A stretch of 64,000 nucleotides of DNA from Sitta carolinensis (GCA_032173965.1 JAVUNC010000006.1:34877870-34941869), one strand, 5' to 3'; positions 1 to 11,866 are shown, counted from the first letter of the stretch. Notes: a model not told the origin generated them from the sequence alone. A program made the numbers and translations.

Positions 1-1461
1 GTAAGGCAAGCGCAGGCATAAATTTCCACCTGGCCAATTTCAATATTTTATTCCATCTTCCCAACCTATGTGAGAAGAAATGGCTTAAGGGAAACCCATT
101 AACTTCAGTAAGGACCCCTTTTGGGTATACTTGCCATGATGTGCATTCAGACACACAAATATATGTTTCACCAAGGGCCCAGCTGCAGACCCACACTTCA
201 ACACATGAATGCAGCATGTCTCTGGCACCCTAAATCTGATGTGTGTATATGGGAATTCTGAGTCAACCCTGGCTCTGTACAAGAAGTGTGCAAGACCAGA
301 GCTGTAGCAGAAGAACAGGTAGGAAGTTACTGATGGCAGTGCTTGTTGATGACATTTGTTTTGCCTTCTCCATTTTTGTAGAGGTTGTGACAATGGACAG
401 AAATACATAAAATAAAGGTGGTGTGTGTATTCTCTGGCCTTGTCTGGTCAGCACTTAGAGATTTTCTCTCTCGGCAAAGTGACTACCCTATAATCACTGA
501 TGCATATAAATTTTGGCTTTTTTTTTGATTGGGACCTGTGTATGGTAATGGATGAGCAGAGAGGCAATTTCTTTTATAAGGAGGTGAGCATTATGCAATT
601 TAAAGGGGCCAGGTTTTCCTATTTGTTCAATCTATGAGTTTCTTGCTTCGTGAACATCTGAATCTTCTACTTGCAGGTAAGAAATACCTACAGATTGTTG
701 TAATGATATGTCCAAAGCACAGAGTAGCTCAGCATTCCCCATTGATTGTCATATACTGGGATCTTGAGAGCTAGGAGATTATGTTGTTTGGATAGCCAAG
801 AGGAAGGAGAAGTAGCAGTAGCACGACCAGTTTTCCGGTAGAGGTAACAGCCACAGAGTAGCTTTGGATTGAGCTGGATTTGCCGTGGTACCCAGCATGA
901 TCCAGCTGCCTTCGCCTCAGTGGCATCACTGGTCCCAAAGTGGTGTCAGTGTTACCCAGTGCTGGCTGTGTGCCCAGCCCATGGCCTGGCAGTCTCGCAG
1001 TTTGCAGAGACCGCTATCTCAGGAGCCCTCTGGTGACCTCCTAGGTCAAAGCCATCCAGGGCACTCTCAGCAAGAGTAGTGGCATTGGCCAGTCTAGAGG
1101 TTGACTGACACTTGTAGCCAAGTTTTGACTGTTGCGCACAGTTAAAAGCTGTCCTGCCAGTTTGTTTGCTGATAACTCCCCCAGATCTGGCATTCCTCTG
1201 ATTCTGTGGCCAAGTGTAGTTTGCTATTATTTAGACCGAATCATGCCTTGGGCAAAACTGACATCACTGCGGGCCTCATTAGGGAAATGAGGAGCAGGGT
1301 GTGAGGAGCTGGTTGCGGGAAGTGCCAGTTTCCCACCACTGAACTGGGAGGTGAACGCCCCTTGCCAGGGAGGTTAGTGGGATCTGTTGGTTTCAATGTA
1401 GCCCTTTGCCAGCACCCCTCAGTTTCAGGAGCAGTGGGAATCTTACTACATGGAGAGCTTT
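1..1461. other. Upstream non-coding flank, no gene seen
   Basis: I see no supported gene, RNA or repeat unit here. Open frames are short and lack recognisable domains. The composition is ordinary AT-leaning vertebrate non-coding DNA. It could be intergenic or lie in an intron of a FOXN3 transcript starting further left. Confidence 0.5.
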
Positions 1462-1991
1462 TGTCCTGGTTTCAGCTGGGATAGAGTTAATTTTTTTCCT
1501 AGTAGCTGCTAGAGGTCTGTGTTTTGGATTTTATATGAGAGTAATATTGATAACACACTGATGTTTTAGATGTTGCAGTGCAGTGCTCACCATTAGGACT
1601 TTTCAGTTTCTTGTGCTCTGACCGTGATCGGGCCCAGAAATAAACTGGAAGGGAGCACAGCCAGGACAGGTGACCCAAACTGGCCAAAGGGATATTCCAT
1701 GTCATCGAACATCATGCTCAGTGTGGGGGCAGGTGGCTGCCAGGGGCTGATCACTGCACGTGTATGGGCTGGGCATCAGTCAGCAGGTGGTGAGCAATTG
1801 TATTGTGCATCACTTGTTCATCTATTAGTATTACTATTATTATTATTACCACCTTTATTTCAGTCATTAAATTGTTCTTAACTCTTGAGCTTTACCTTTT
1901 TCCAGCTTTCCTCCCCATTCCAACTGTGCTGGGGGGCAGTGAGGAAGTGGCTGTGTGGGACTCAGCTGCTGGCTGGGGTTAAAACACAACG
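1462..1991 (+). mobile_element. Solo LTR, songbird ERVL-type (copy 1)
   Basis: The element opens with TGTCCTGGTTTCAGCTGGG and closes with a GGGGTTAAAACACAACG-like end, the termini of an abundant solo LTR I recognise from songbird genomes. A perfect 5-bp target duplication, GCTTT, lies immediately outside both ends (1457-1461 and 1992-1996); five bases is typical of ERVL-class integration. Internal landmarks shared with the two other copies are a GGCCAAAGGGATATTCCAT block, a GGGCATCAGTCAGCAGGTGG block followed by GCAATTGTATTGTGCATCA, and an (ATT)n tract near 1,830-1,850. A CATTAAATTG polyadenylation-like motif follows at about 1,865. The region that holds a TATA box in copy 3 is missing here. 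No internal retroviral genes flank it, so it is a recombined solo LTR. The family name is from memory. Confidence 0.85.
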
Positions 1992-3693
1992 GCTTTTGAA
2001 AAGTCGACATGCGTGCTATGGGATGTAGGCTGCTCCACTGCTGTCTTGTGTTTGCTTTTTTCTAATCACCATTTTAAAGAGCAGTACTAACAGGGCAACA
2101 TGGTTTCTATGCATCTCTGGTAATTTCAGAATCATGGATTTAAATAAATGAAGACTAATCACTTAGTTGTTGGTAGGTAGGAAAGTCTTTGTCTTTAAGT
2201 AGTGCAGAATTTCTTAGTCTGCTTAGTTACATTGATAGTTTGGAAGAAAGAGAGTGATTAGTGAAATCTGGAATAATTATTTCATTTGCAAACTTCTTTT
2301 GCTAGCCATTTTCCTTTTCTTGTGTTTAAATATCACCTTGATGTTGCCTTACGTCTCCCATAATTTACCTTAATTTATACCTTACTGGACTTTAGCTATG
2401 TAATTCCTGTCTTTCCCTTTTATCTAGTTGTTCCTGACCTTTGGAGTTGATTGTGTAAGCAGAGGTGCAAGTACTGTTTTCCCACTGAAGATCAGACATG
2501 TCATATAAGACACTGTCTTTAATGTCACTCTGTAGTTCACTCCATCTTGCTAGTTCAACCTGCAGCAAGTTACTAAAGTTAGCTTATAAATGGTGTGAAT
2601 AATTTATCTGATGAAGAAAAGTACTGTTTGAAGAGAGTAAATGCCTGTTCCAGCCACTACAGTGGCAAACTCCACCGCTCGTGCTGCTAACATCCAACCA
2701 TTATCTCCCTCTTATTTCACACTAAACAGGATAAGAAAAATATTCTTACAAATGGACTGTTTCTAAACATATCAGAAGCTTTTTTGGACCTAAGAAATGA
2801 AACTGGTTTTTTAAGACCTCAGTTTTTATTTTGGCACAAATTATAGATGTTCACAAAAGTATCAGTAAGTGCAGGCTCTGGAGATGGGTTGCTTCTCATT
2901 AAACATGCATGTGCTATTGTCTTCTTACTTCTTTAGACCTGGCCTTCATTTTGAGGTCAGACTTTAATTTCTGAAGAATGTAATTTAAAGCTATGTATAG
3001 TGCTTTGTGATTACCTGGAATTACTAAGGAAAAAGACTTGGCAGTGGCAGAATAAATATGTAGGAACTGTAGCTGCCTTAACTCTGCTAGAGGTAGTAAA
3101 AAAAGAAGGTCTAAACATTTGAATGATTTTAACAAGAGGCCAGAAGCAAGTGAAGTGTCTGTTGCATTGCAAAAGCTTTTACAGACAGAAGTTGACTACA
3201 CAGGAGGCTCCTGCTCCCTGTATTTAAAGTTTACTTTGCCATTTGTCTTGAGTGAGTTCAGTGTTGTAGTGAATAATTTATAGGCAGTATGAATGAGCTC
3301 ATTAGTCACCTTTTCAGAGCTTAAGTGAGTTTTGTGGTTGTCATTACATGGATCTTCTGTTCACAGGCATGACAGAAGGACAGCTCGGCAGCTGCCTGGT
3401 TTGTGCTGGCACAGCCCCGAATGGCTTGTCTGCTGCTGAAACCCCAACTCTGCTGCTCAGCAGTGGGCCAATAACCTGCAGGGGTTTTTCCAGGGATAGT
3501 TTATTTCTTTTTTCTCACATGTGGTGTTTGGTTTGGTATTGCGTTGTTTTCATGTTGGGGGTGTTTTTCATTGTGAAAAAGAATATTGAAGATTATGTGA
3601 CAGGTGATGTGGAATGAGTAAAACCCTCCACTTGCATACAAACAAAAAATGTGACTTTTCTCCTCAAACACTCTTAAAAATTTTGTTATAGCC
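1992..3693. other. Non-coding spacer between solo LTRs
   Basis: About 1.7 kb of ordinary non-coding sequence separates LTR copies 1 and 2. No internal retroviral sequence (gag, pol or primer-binding site) is recognisable, so the two LTRs do not look like the ends of one provirus. This fits with each having its own, different target duplication. Confidence 0.5.
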
Positions 3694-4274
3694 TGTCTTG
3701 ATTTTGGCTGTGATGGAGTTAATTTTCTTCCTGGTAGCTGATACAATGCCATGGTTTGGATTTATGAGAATGACATGGGTAACACGCTGCTGGTTTAGTT
3801 GTTGCTGTGCAGTGCTTAGCCTAAGTCTAGGGCTTTTCAGTTTCTCATGCTCTGCCAGCAAGCAGGTGCACAAGAATCCAGGAGAGAGCACAGCCAGGAC
3901 AGCTGACTGCAACTGGCCAAAGGGATATTCCATATCAAAGAGCATCATGCCCACTAGATAAACTGGGGGAGTTGGCTGCGAAGGGCTGATGACTGCAGGG
4001 GTACAGGCTGGGCATCACTCAGCTGGTGGTGTGCAATTTTATTGTCCATCATTTTCGTGTCCATCTTTGGATTTATTTCTCTCTCTCTCCCTCTCTCATA
4101 TCTTCCTTTTCACTACTACTATAATATTGTAATTTATTTCATTTATTAAGCTGTTCTTATCTCAGCTCAGGGGTTTTACCTTTTTGCGATTCTCCTCCCC
4201 ATCCCACCAGGGGTGGGAGGAGTGAGTAAGCACATGCATAGTTCTTAGTTGCTGGCTGGGATTAAACCACAACA
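3694..4274 (+). mobile_element. Solo LTR, same family (copy 2)
   Basis: The element begins TGTCTTGATTTTGGCTGTGATGG and ends GGGATTAAACCACAACA. It matches copy 1 block for block in the same orientation, including the GGCCAAAGGGATATTCCATA block and the GGGCATCACTCAG block. Flanking pentamers TAGCC (3689-3693) and TAACC (4275-4279) differ at one base and look like an aged target duplication. The TATA position reads ACTAGATAAACTGGGG, a decayed form of the TATATAAACTG seen in copy 3. A pyrimidine-rich (CT)n tract lies at about 4,078-4,098. It is slightly longer than copy 1 because it keeps the segment around the TATA position. Confidence 0.83.
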
Positions 4275-7200
4275 TAACCATAACATTTTTTTGTCCTTGA
4301 AATGCTTATGGAAATGCTAAATTGTGCTGGGACTAGCTGAACCTAAGAAAAGGGCTTAACTATCAATGTTTACAAGGCTCCAGATTTAAAGAGAAAAACA
4401 TTCTCAAGATTATTTCATAGTGCTTCAGCAGCCGAAGCCCACCCCGTCCTTGTGGCATCCCTGTGAATGTGAAATTTGCCTGCAAAAAGGCTGTGAGGTA
4501 CCAGATGCTCTATGCCTCCCAGATCACTGCAGCTGCTCACTGAATTTACCTGTTGCTGGAAAGACTGGGGCAGTGCCAAAAGGCCTGGCAGAAATTAATG
4601 TCCCAGTGAATAAGTCAGTCTATTATAATAATGCACTGTTGTCACTGTAGAGAAGCCAAAAACTGCTTGCAGGGAAACCTACCTCACAGGACATGAATGT
4701 AGCAGCCAGGGGGGTGGTTCTCTGGCCACAGAAGTTGTTGTTGGGATGTGGCTACTTGATCTGTGCTTTTTTTTGCTCTGCCAGCTTTTCTCCTGCCTCC
4801 CAAAATCTTGCTTACCTGCTCTGCCTGATGGCTGCTCTCTGGTTCAGCCTTGGAGGCCACCTCACTTGTGGCTGTGGAGGGGAGCACAGGACAAGACAGG
4901 ACTTTTCTGCAGATGGTACTGATGCAGTTTTTCATTGCTTTCTATTCCTTGCTCCCTGGCAGTTTTGGTGAGCTGGTCTGTGGCACTAAAAACACACCAA
5001 GGCTAGAAGTCTGCTTATTCATTTTATGGCACTTTATGTGTTTCCCACAACCCGCACCCTCTCAGCATCTCTTTGCAGACACAGCTGTAGGTCAGCATGG
5101 CCATGCTGGTGCTTCATCCCTGCACCACCTCATACAGGCTCTCATAGTTGTCTCTGTGTTGTTACAATTTGGGAGTCTGCATTTCACAGGATTTCCTCCC
5201 AGAACAGTGTTCAAGAAATGTACAGGAAGAGTAGAGCCAAGTAATGAGGAGAGGAAAGGACCCTGGAATATCCTGTGCTACAAAAAGCTGGAAATCAGGC
5301 TGGGACTCACAAAAGTTTAGTTGTGGCTAGGAAATGCACCTGACACAAGCAAATGGTCAGAGGAGAATAATTGTCTTGTGGCTCACAGCACTAGTGATGG
5401 TAAACTATGGTTAGTGACAGTTGCCGAGAACTTCAGTTGATATGTGAACACAAACTTCACTATTTGTGAGGTCTTAAAACTTAAATTTTGCATGCATAGA
5501 TACACAAATAAAGGACAATTTTATGAAATAATTGATGAAGTGAACAGTTTGTATTCAAAAAAGCTGAGGCAGAATTTGAGATGTTGACTTGAAATAATTT
5601 TGTCTTAGTTTTAGAAATTCCACTTGGCAATGCAGTTTGGGAGTTTTATAAAAAGAGCATGGTTTTCCATTGTATTTTTCCCCAAAACTTCTGATCTTTA
5701 CTTGTTTGCAGTGTTGGCTGCTGCTTTTCCTCCACGCTTCTTTAGAGAACAAAAATACAGTTGATTTCTGGTTCTGCTGATTATTTGTAAGTTTGACTTC
5801 AGCTGCCAAGTGGTGAATACTGATGTTGAGATAACGCCAAGCCACATCTTGTGGCATTATACCTTTACAACAGATAACAGAGTTTGAACACCAAACTCCA
5901 GAACACAGTTCTTTCATTTTTCAGCCTCTTTAAACACTGCAGCTGTAGTAGAAATACTGGCTTGTATTACAGTTAATGTACCAACTGAGTTAGGTGGTTT
6001 CAAACCTTTATAGCAGAAGACTCCAGTAAAGATATGTTTATCCCAGCAACATTTTGCTTTCCACTGGCTAGGCTACTAAAATTAGCTGCACTGGCAGAAG
6101 CTTCCCTTTCCCAGTATAAGTTAGGTTTGTTCTTGGGGTCTTTGTATGTTGGTTAATTACACTGTGAAAGCATCTCTCATATGGACACATTTAACAAATA
6201 TATGTAGGACAAATGAGCATGCATGATTCTCTCCTCCCACCACACTCATGCACAGAAACACAATTGCTGGTTGCTTCTCAGCTGTATATAATTTTAGCAC
6301 TAAGTATACTCATTTTCCTAAAAACTGCAAGTGTTACTACAATAACATTGTAAATGTGCATACATTAATTTATATAGGAGCTATTTAATAAAAACTGTGG
6401 ATTTTATTGGAAGAAATTAATTTTATTTTAGCCTGTGAAACAGAAACGCCATAGATACTTCTGTTTGCTCAGACTTCTGACAAAGCTTTGTATTGGTACT
6501 CCTTTTCTCACAGATTCAGTTCTGTTTCTGTTGGGTTTTGCCTGCTGGGGAAAATGAGAACTTGAAGAATAATTAAATGCAAGGTTGGGAAAATGCTTTG
6601 TAAACCTGATTCCGTGTTCTCGAGTGAATGAGCAAAAGACAGACCTATTGGTAAGCTGGAGTAAGCTGGGCCTTCACTGCATGTGTAGCCTATGGCTTAG
6701 TGCTTGCTGTGGTTGAAGAAAGGGAGGGTGTGCTTGCAAAAGCCATGGGACAGGCAGACAACTGCACTCAGAGCAGTTGCGAAGCCAGAGTTGCTCACTT
6801 TCAGGGCAGCAGGGCACTGTTTGTCAGCCCATTAGGTGTGTTACCTCTGTACAGGGCAGAGAACTCTGGCTATTCTGATACTGTTCCAGGAATTCAGACA
6901 CAGCTGTTTCTCTGCCCCAAAAGCAGTCATAGTGAGTGCAAAAACCAAAACCAGGCTGGTCTTCTGTGGTTAAAAATAAAGAAGTGTTGATACTGCAGGA
7001 GAAGAATGCTGAGAACAGGAGTTGTGAAAGAGGAAATGAATAAACATGTACTGTGTTCATGATTTAGTTTTTATAAGTTCTTGAAGATGTCCAATGTGCT
7101 TATGCTCTGTACAAGATTAAATCTATTGCCTCAAAGAAAACAGAAGATTAGAATTGTCAAGATTGATGGGGACACACCAGTCATTCTGCATTGAGGAAGA

Positions 7201-7608
7201 ACTGACACAAAACAAGATGGTCTTGTACCCTTGTGTACAGGTGTCAGGGCCTGAGCTGTGTCCCACATTGAGTGATCACAAGAGTCAGCAGCCCTGTCCA
7301 CACCACTCTTTGCAAAGTACATCAGGACCCTTAAGAATTAGGAGGGGGTTTTGTACAGCTGCGTGTCTAATTCTGAATCCTAATGAGCAAGCTTTGCTGG
7401 CAAACTTGCAGGAGATTTCAGGGAAGAAATCTGACTCTGATGTAGAGAGAATAAACATTGACAAGGACACCAGTCAATAAAGTCATGGTAACTGGAGACC
7501 AAGTTAGGAAGAGGGGCTTAAAGGTGAGGATAAATAGTGCAGGACTGTTGAAATGTGGCAGGTGAGGCCAGAAGGCAGAAAGTAGAAATATTTGGCAAGT
7601 ATATGTGA
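4275..7608. other. Non-coding spacer, no gene supported
   Basis: The longest open frame (4850-5320 +, 156 codons) and a 120-codon minus frame at 5555-5917 show no domain I recognise and no splice or codon context that would support them. The sequence turns AT-rich from about 6,180 to 6,440. I see no clear repeat unit, RNA gene or promoter. Confidence 0.45.
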
Positions 7609-8199
7609 TGTGGGGTCCTGCTTTTGACTGAGACAGTGGTGCTGTATTTTTGGATTTAGTATGATAATTAAGTTGATATCACAGTGATGTTTTAGTTGTT
7701 GCTGTGCAGTGCTTGCCCTAAGTCAAGGGCAAGTTTTCAGTTTCCTGTGCTCTGACAGTGAGCAGTGCACAAGAAGCTGGGCGGGGGGGGGGGAGCATGG
7801 CCAGGACAGGGGACCTGAACTGGCCAAAGGAATGTTCCATACCATGGAGCATTGTGCCCAGTATATAAACTGTGGGGGAATTGGCCAGGAGGGGCCAATT
7901 ACTTCTTAGGGATGAACAGGGCATCAGTCAGCAGGTGGTAAGCAAATGTATTGTGCATTATTTGTTTCTCTTGGGTGTTACTACTCTTTCTGTCTAATAC
8001 TATTACTATCAATCATCATCATCATCATCATCTTTTATTTTGTATGAATTATGAAACTATTCCTATCTCAACACTTGAGTCAAGGGTTTGGGGTTTTTTT
8101 TGATGTTTTTATTCTGATTCCTCTCCTCACTGTGTGTGTGGTGAGGAAGAGCAAGTGACTGTGTGGTATTTAGTTGCTGTCTGGGGTTAAACCATGACA
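7609..8199 (+). mobile_element. Solo LTR, same family (copy 3)
   Basis: The body aligns with copies 1 and 2 from TTTTGGATTTAGTATGA (about 7,650) to the terminal GGGGTTAAACCATGACA, in the same orientation. The first 30-40 bases are degenerate or partly deleted, so the left edge is approximate and I could not find a convincing target duplication. This copy keeps an intact TATATAA (7862-7868). It contains a poly-G run (about 7,782-7,793) and an (ATC)n tract (8,012-8,032) where copy 1 has (ATT)n. It lies about 2.3 kb upstream of the FOXN3 CpG island, in the gene's transcriptional orientation. Confidence 0.8.
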
Positions 8200-10539
8200 C
8201 ATGGTCATAATACTAGCAAAGAAAGATGTTCCCAGCAGAGACAGAGATTCGGGGGGGAAGATGAGCCCATGACCCTTGCTGTGCTTATGTGCTTGATGGC
8301 TTGTGGGAAATTTTCAGGGATTCCAATCTAGAGGAGGATAAGAGATAAAGGAGTATAGGGAGATGGCTGGAAATCCTCATTAAATAAGATACTGCAACAT
8401 CTGCAGTTGGTATTCTGAAATCTGAGTGGAAAGATTAGACTGTTGTATATTAGCCCACAAGGCTAAAGTGCAGCTCTGCACTGTTGGAACTTCTAATCAG
8501 CCTTCAGTACAGCAAGTACTTTGGTCTTGATGTACAAACAGTTTCATCTGTCAGTGTTTCAAATCTTATGCTGAATGAATTAGTATTATTGCTGTCTCAG
8601 AAATGGGGAAACCAACACCCTAATAAATTTGGGGGCTTGCCTGAGATTACAGTGAGTACTTTGTTACTCGATGTCCATACATTCATTAGTTGTTCTGCTG
8701 CTGCTGTAGTCTCTAAGCCAGCAGTTAATGTTCTTTCAATAAAGCTGCATGAGACTGAGTGCCCCTTTCTTAAATTAGTTGTATTAGGTATTCCAGCAAA
8801 GAGTCAGAAGTTGGGAACAGTCTTCCCAAGAGGCAAGATAGTAGTGTTTACTTTGTTTCTGGTGTTTTACTGTTCTGCAAGTCAGCAGCTCCCGTTGCTG
8901 TTGAGCTCAGGGGTAAGTGGGAGCCAGCGAGAGGCTGCCCTGCACTGCTGCCTCTCTTGGGGCACCCAGCGGGCACTCTGGCCCCCTGCTCTCCTCACCT
9001 TCTCCGCCACCTGCTGCTGGCCCCTGGGCTTGATCACGACGCCTTTTCTGTCTACACAGTAAATGTCTCAGTGGCCCTTCGGTGCAATCTCTGATGTGCA
9101 CTCTGGGGAAATTCCTACCTGCCATGGAAAAAAACCAAAACTCTGAAACATCATATTCCACCAGTATTCATGGGGAGTTTGGCCATTAATTGTGAACAGA
9201 ACTGAGCTGAATAGGATGCATACATAATGTATTCAGGGTATAATTTTCTTTGCATACTACCCTGCATTTCATGAGGCTTCCCCCTTCTCACTTCAGAAAT
9301 ACTTCTCATTAACTGAATTCTTCTTGGTAGTCTTTCAAGACACTTGACTTTTACAAGTGATAATAAATGCAATAAATCTTCTTGCTTGCCAATAAAGAGG
9401 CATGTTGATTCACTCAGAAAAATGTCTGAAGCATTTGAAGTAAATTCAGGTGGGTGGAGTTATGACTTGATAATTTAGTTTGGGTTTGAAACCAAACGGC
9501 CATGAGATAAGAACTGTGTAAACTGATGGTCTTGCTGACTGTTGGAGTGTTAGGGCTGGTGGAGTCTCAGGGCAGGCTTGCCAGTGGGTAATGATGATAC
9601 TCTGCTGCCTGATAGGTATTCTTCCCATTCTGCAATTCAGCTGCTGGTGTGTCTGCTTGAAAATATGCAAGAATGTGAAATAGCAGTTCACTGGGTAGGG
9701 GAGGGAAAGCTATCGGCAAAAGAAGTCTTAGCTAGTTATGATAGGAATTTCTAGTTCTAGAGAATCAGTGAAATGCTTCTTATCCCTGCACTTTGAGAAT
9801 GAGGTGCTTGCCACTCTTATCTAAAACTGTGAATTTCATGCGTGTTAAAGAGATTAAAGGAGGTAACCCATCCATTGGGAAATAATGCAGAATTCCCTAA
9901 AGGTCTTGAGGCAGCTGTTCTAACTTTTCTAAATAAAACAGCTAAAATGTTTTCCGTCCTGGCTTAGTGACAATTCCTGTGTTTCGGGGGGACTGCTCTG
10001 GGAAGGATACCTGTATTTCTCACTTATGTGATATTGTTTATACATTTCTGCAGCAGGCATTTTCTATATTGAAAGGAAAATTTATTTTAAAGTATTCTAA
10101 ATCTGCAAGCATTGTTTGCCCAGAGCAGAAATGTTTGATTTTTGTGGACTAGCTATGAAACAATCCCATGTACTTGTTTTTGCGGGTAAACAGCCATACT
10201 TTAATTTTGTGCTGCAAATCATTGAAGCTACTTGAGATCTGGTATGTAACATATAGGAGACTGTACATTCAGCTAGTGCTGTCCAGACTTGACAACTACT
10301 TTATTTTTAAATCAAGTTAGTTCCCTTTAATTAATTCAACTGATGGCAAGGGGTTTTTACTCAAGTTAATACTAGTTATGTCAGAATGTGATACCAGAGG
10401 AGAAAATGCACCATTTTTCCTAATTGAGTCAAGCCTTCTTTTAAAGCAGATTTCCGTCAGGAAATCCCCCCCTCCCCCCTTTCGTCGGCAGTTACTGCAG
10501 ATTACTGCAACACGGTTCTGTGCTGTGCACCGCACACCA
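8200..10539. other. Non-coding upstream flank of FOXN3
   Basis: No gene is supported. A 192-codon frame at 8484-9062 (+) is long for chance, but it is low complexity in parts and matches nothing I recognise. The stretch 8,900-9,060 is locally GC-rich without dense CpG. From about 10,440 the sequence begins to grade into the CpG island. Confidence 0.45.
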
Positions 10540-11210
10540 CAGCAGTGGCCATAGTTCCGCGGTGCCGGCGCCAGCAGCAGAGCCCCGTGCGGGACCCCGC
10601 GCCTGTCGCTGCCCGCGCTCCCCCGCAGGGCCCGGCTCCTGCTCACACAGCGGGGCAGGTGCCTGGCTCTGGCCCGCGGACTCGTGCGCGCCGCCGGGCC
10701 CGGCGGCTTCGCCCGTTTTCGGCAGGAATTACCTGCCCACTGGAAGGGTGTTGACAGATGCCTCCCCCTCTCCTCTTGCGGGAGAGGTAGAAGCAGGGCT
10801 CCGGTATGCTAAGCCGTAGGCTCCTGAGGCTCGTCGGTGCCTTCGGTGTACACCGCGGTTCAGCCGGGGTCGGCCTGGCCGGGCGGGGGGAAAGGAGACT
10901 CGCACAAGTGGGAGCGCGGCGGCTGCCGGTTCCCAGCGCATCGGGACTTCCCGAGCGCCTCCGCCCGACTTCGGACACCCGCCCGCCTCCGGCCAGCGCC
11001 GCCGGCCCGGCACGACCCCGGCGCCGGGGTGGGCGGGCGCCCTGCAGGAGGGTACGGCCGGGTCCCCGCCGGCGACTGGCAGGAACCACCGCCTTCCCCC
11101 CACCGCCGGCGGCCCTCCCTTCCGCGGCTTCTCCCGTCGCGGCTGGCCCAGCCCACGTTTTCCCTCTCTCCCCTCCCTCCGTGGTCATGTGTCGCCTTTT
11201 TTGTTTGCAG

Positions 11211-11446
11211 TGGAAACAATTTCTCGCTCTCGGGCTCGCACCGAGGCGGACCGCTGCCCGTCGGGAGCGCGGGGCGGGCGCGGGGCAGCCGGGCCCCATG
11301 CAGGCGGCGGAGCCCCGTGCGCCGGGACCCCCGCGGCACCCCCGGGGCTCGGGCTGAGGCGGGGGCGCGCCATGCCTGGCTCCGTCAGATGAAACTTTGT
11401 GCCACTGCCATGAAGGGACCGCGGTGAACCCGCCGCCCCCCGCCAG
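11211..11446 (+). other. FOXN3: FOXN3 non-coding 5' exon (exon 1)
   Basis: The right edge is well supported: CGCCAG|GTAAGT is a near-consensus splice donor at 11,446/11,447, and the next recognised exon begins at 14,030. The left edge is uncertain. A pyrimidine-rich tract ending TTTTTTGTTTGCAG (AG at 11,209-11,210) resembles a 3' splice site, so this may be an internal non-coding exon of transcripts that start further upstream. Alternatively, transcription may begin inside the island and the acceptor may be unused. The exon carries three short upstream ORFs (ATG at 11,298, 11,372 and 11,389), each closed before the donor. The assignment is an inference from splice signals and position. Confidence 0.55.
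11298..11427 (+). promoter_or_regulatory. Three upstream ORFs in FOXN3 5' exon
   Basis: Upstream start codons are seen at 11,298 (19 codons, TGA at 11,355), 11,372 (6 codons, TGA at 11,390) and 11,389 (12 codons, TGA at 11,425). All close before the splice donor at 11,447. In a mature mRNA they would sit ahead of the FOXN3 start and could dampen its translation. This holds only if the exon is transcribed as drawn. Confidence 0.4.
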
Positions 11447-11455
11447 GTAAGTTGC

Positions 11456-11456
<1 letters not shown>

Positions 11457-11489
<33 letters not shown>

Positions 11490-11490
11490 G
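11457..11490 (+). repeat. (GTT)11 microsatellite beside splice donor
   Basis: Eleven perfect GTT units plus one G begin four bases after the donor hexamer GTAAGT (11,447-11,452). The tract is in intron 1. Its reverse complement is CAA, so in frame it produces the poly-Leu, poly-Gln and poly-Asn shadows seen on both strands. Such perfect trinucleotide tracts are usually length-variable among individuals. Confidence 0.95.
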
Positions 11491-11728
11491 GCGGGGGTTG
11501 CGCGGGGCGGCGCGGGCCGGCCGCTGGGAGCGGCGCGGTGCGGTCCCGCCCGGCTCGGCCCGGCCCCGCGCCACAACTTGGTCGGGAGTTGGTGCGCGGC
11601 CCGGCGCGCGCGCCGCCGTGACCCCGCCGAGCCCGGCCGTGCCCGCGCCGCGGGGCCGCGCCCGGCGCGAGCTCGTCCCGCCGGGGGTGCCGGCAGCGCC
11701 CGGCCGAGGGCCTGGGGGCGCGCGCGCG

Positions 11729-11734
11729 CACGTG
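11729..11734. promoter_or_regulatory. CACGTG E-box in CpG island
   Basis: A palindromic CACGTG sits in an alternating GCGCGCGC context. It is a canonical bHLH-ZIP (MYC/MAX, USF, TFE) site. One six-base motif in GC-rich DNA is weak evidence alone. Confidence 0.35.
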
Positions 11735-11824
11735 CGGCGGGGGCCGCGGGGCCGCGCGGGCCGGTGACACCTGGCCGGCATTGGCGGGGTGCGCGGCGCG
11801 CGCCGCCCGGCCCGAGCAGCCCCG

Positions 11825-11866
11825 GTCGCCTGGCAACGCCATTGATTGGCTGCGGCCGCGGCCAAT
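11825..11866. promoter_or_regulatory. RFX X-box plus paired CCAAT boxes
   Basis: GTCGCCTGGCAAC (11,825-11,837) fits the RFX X-box consensus GTNRCC(N0-3)RGYAAC exactly. It is followed by an inverted CCAAT box, ATTGG (11,845-11,849), and a forward CCAAT (11,862-11,866), both flanked by GC-rich sequence as is typical for NF-Y. The arrangement recalls an X-Y promoter module. It lies 380 bp downstream of the exon 1 donor, which suggests a second start site near 11,900-12,000 or an intragenic activating element. Confidence 0.6.

Noticed and set aside
1462..4274. LTR copies 1 and 2 as the two ends of one provirus
   Set aside because: Their target duplications differ (GCTTT versus TAGCC/TAACC) and the 1.7 kb between them has no retroviral coding or primer-binding sequence.
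4850..5320. 156-codon plus-strand frame
   Set aside because: No family resemblance, and competing frames in the same stretch have similar quality.
8484..9062. 192-codon plus-strand open frame upstream of FOXN3
   Set aside because: No recognised domain, hydrophobic low-complexity parts, no splice or promoter context. It is long for chance but unsupported.
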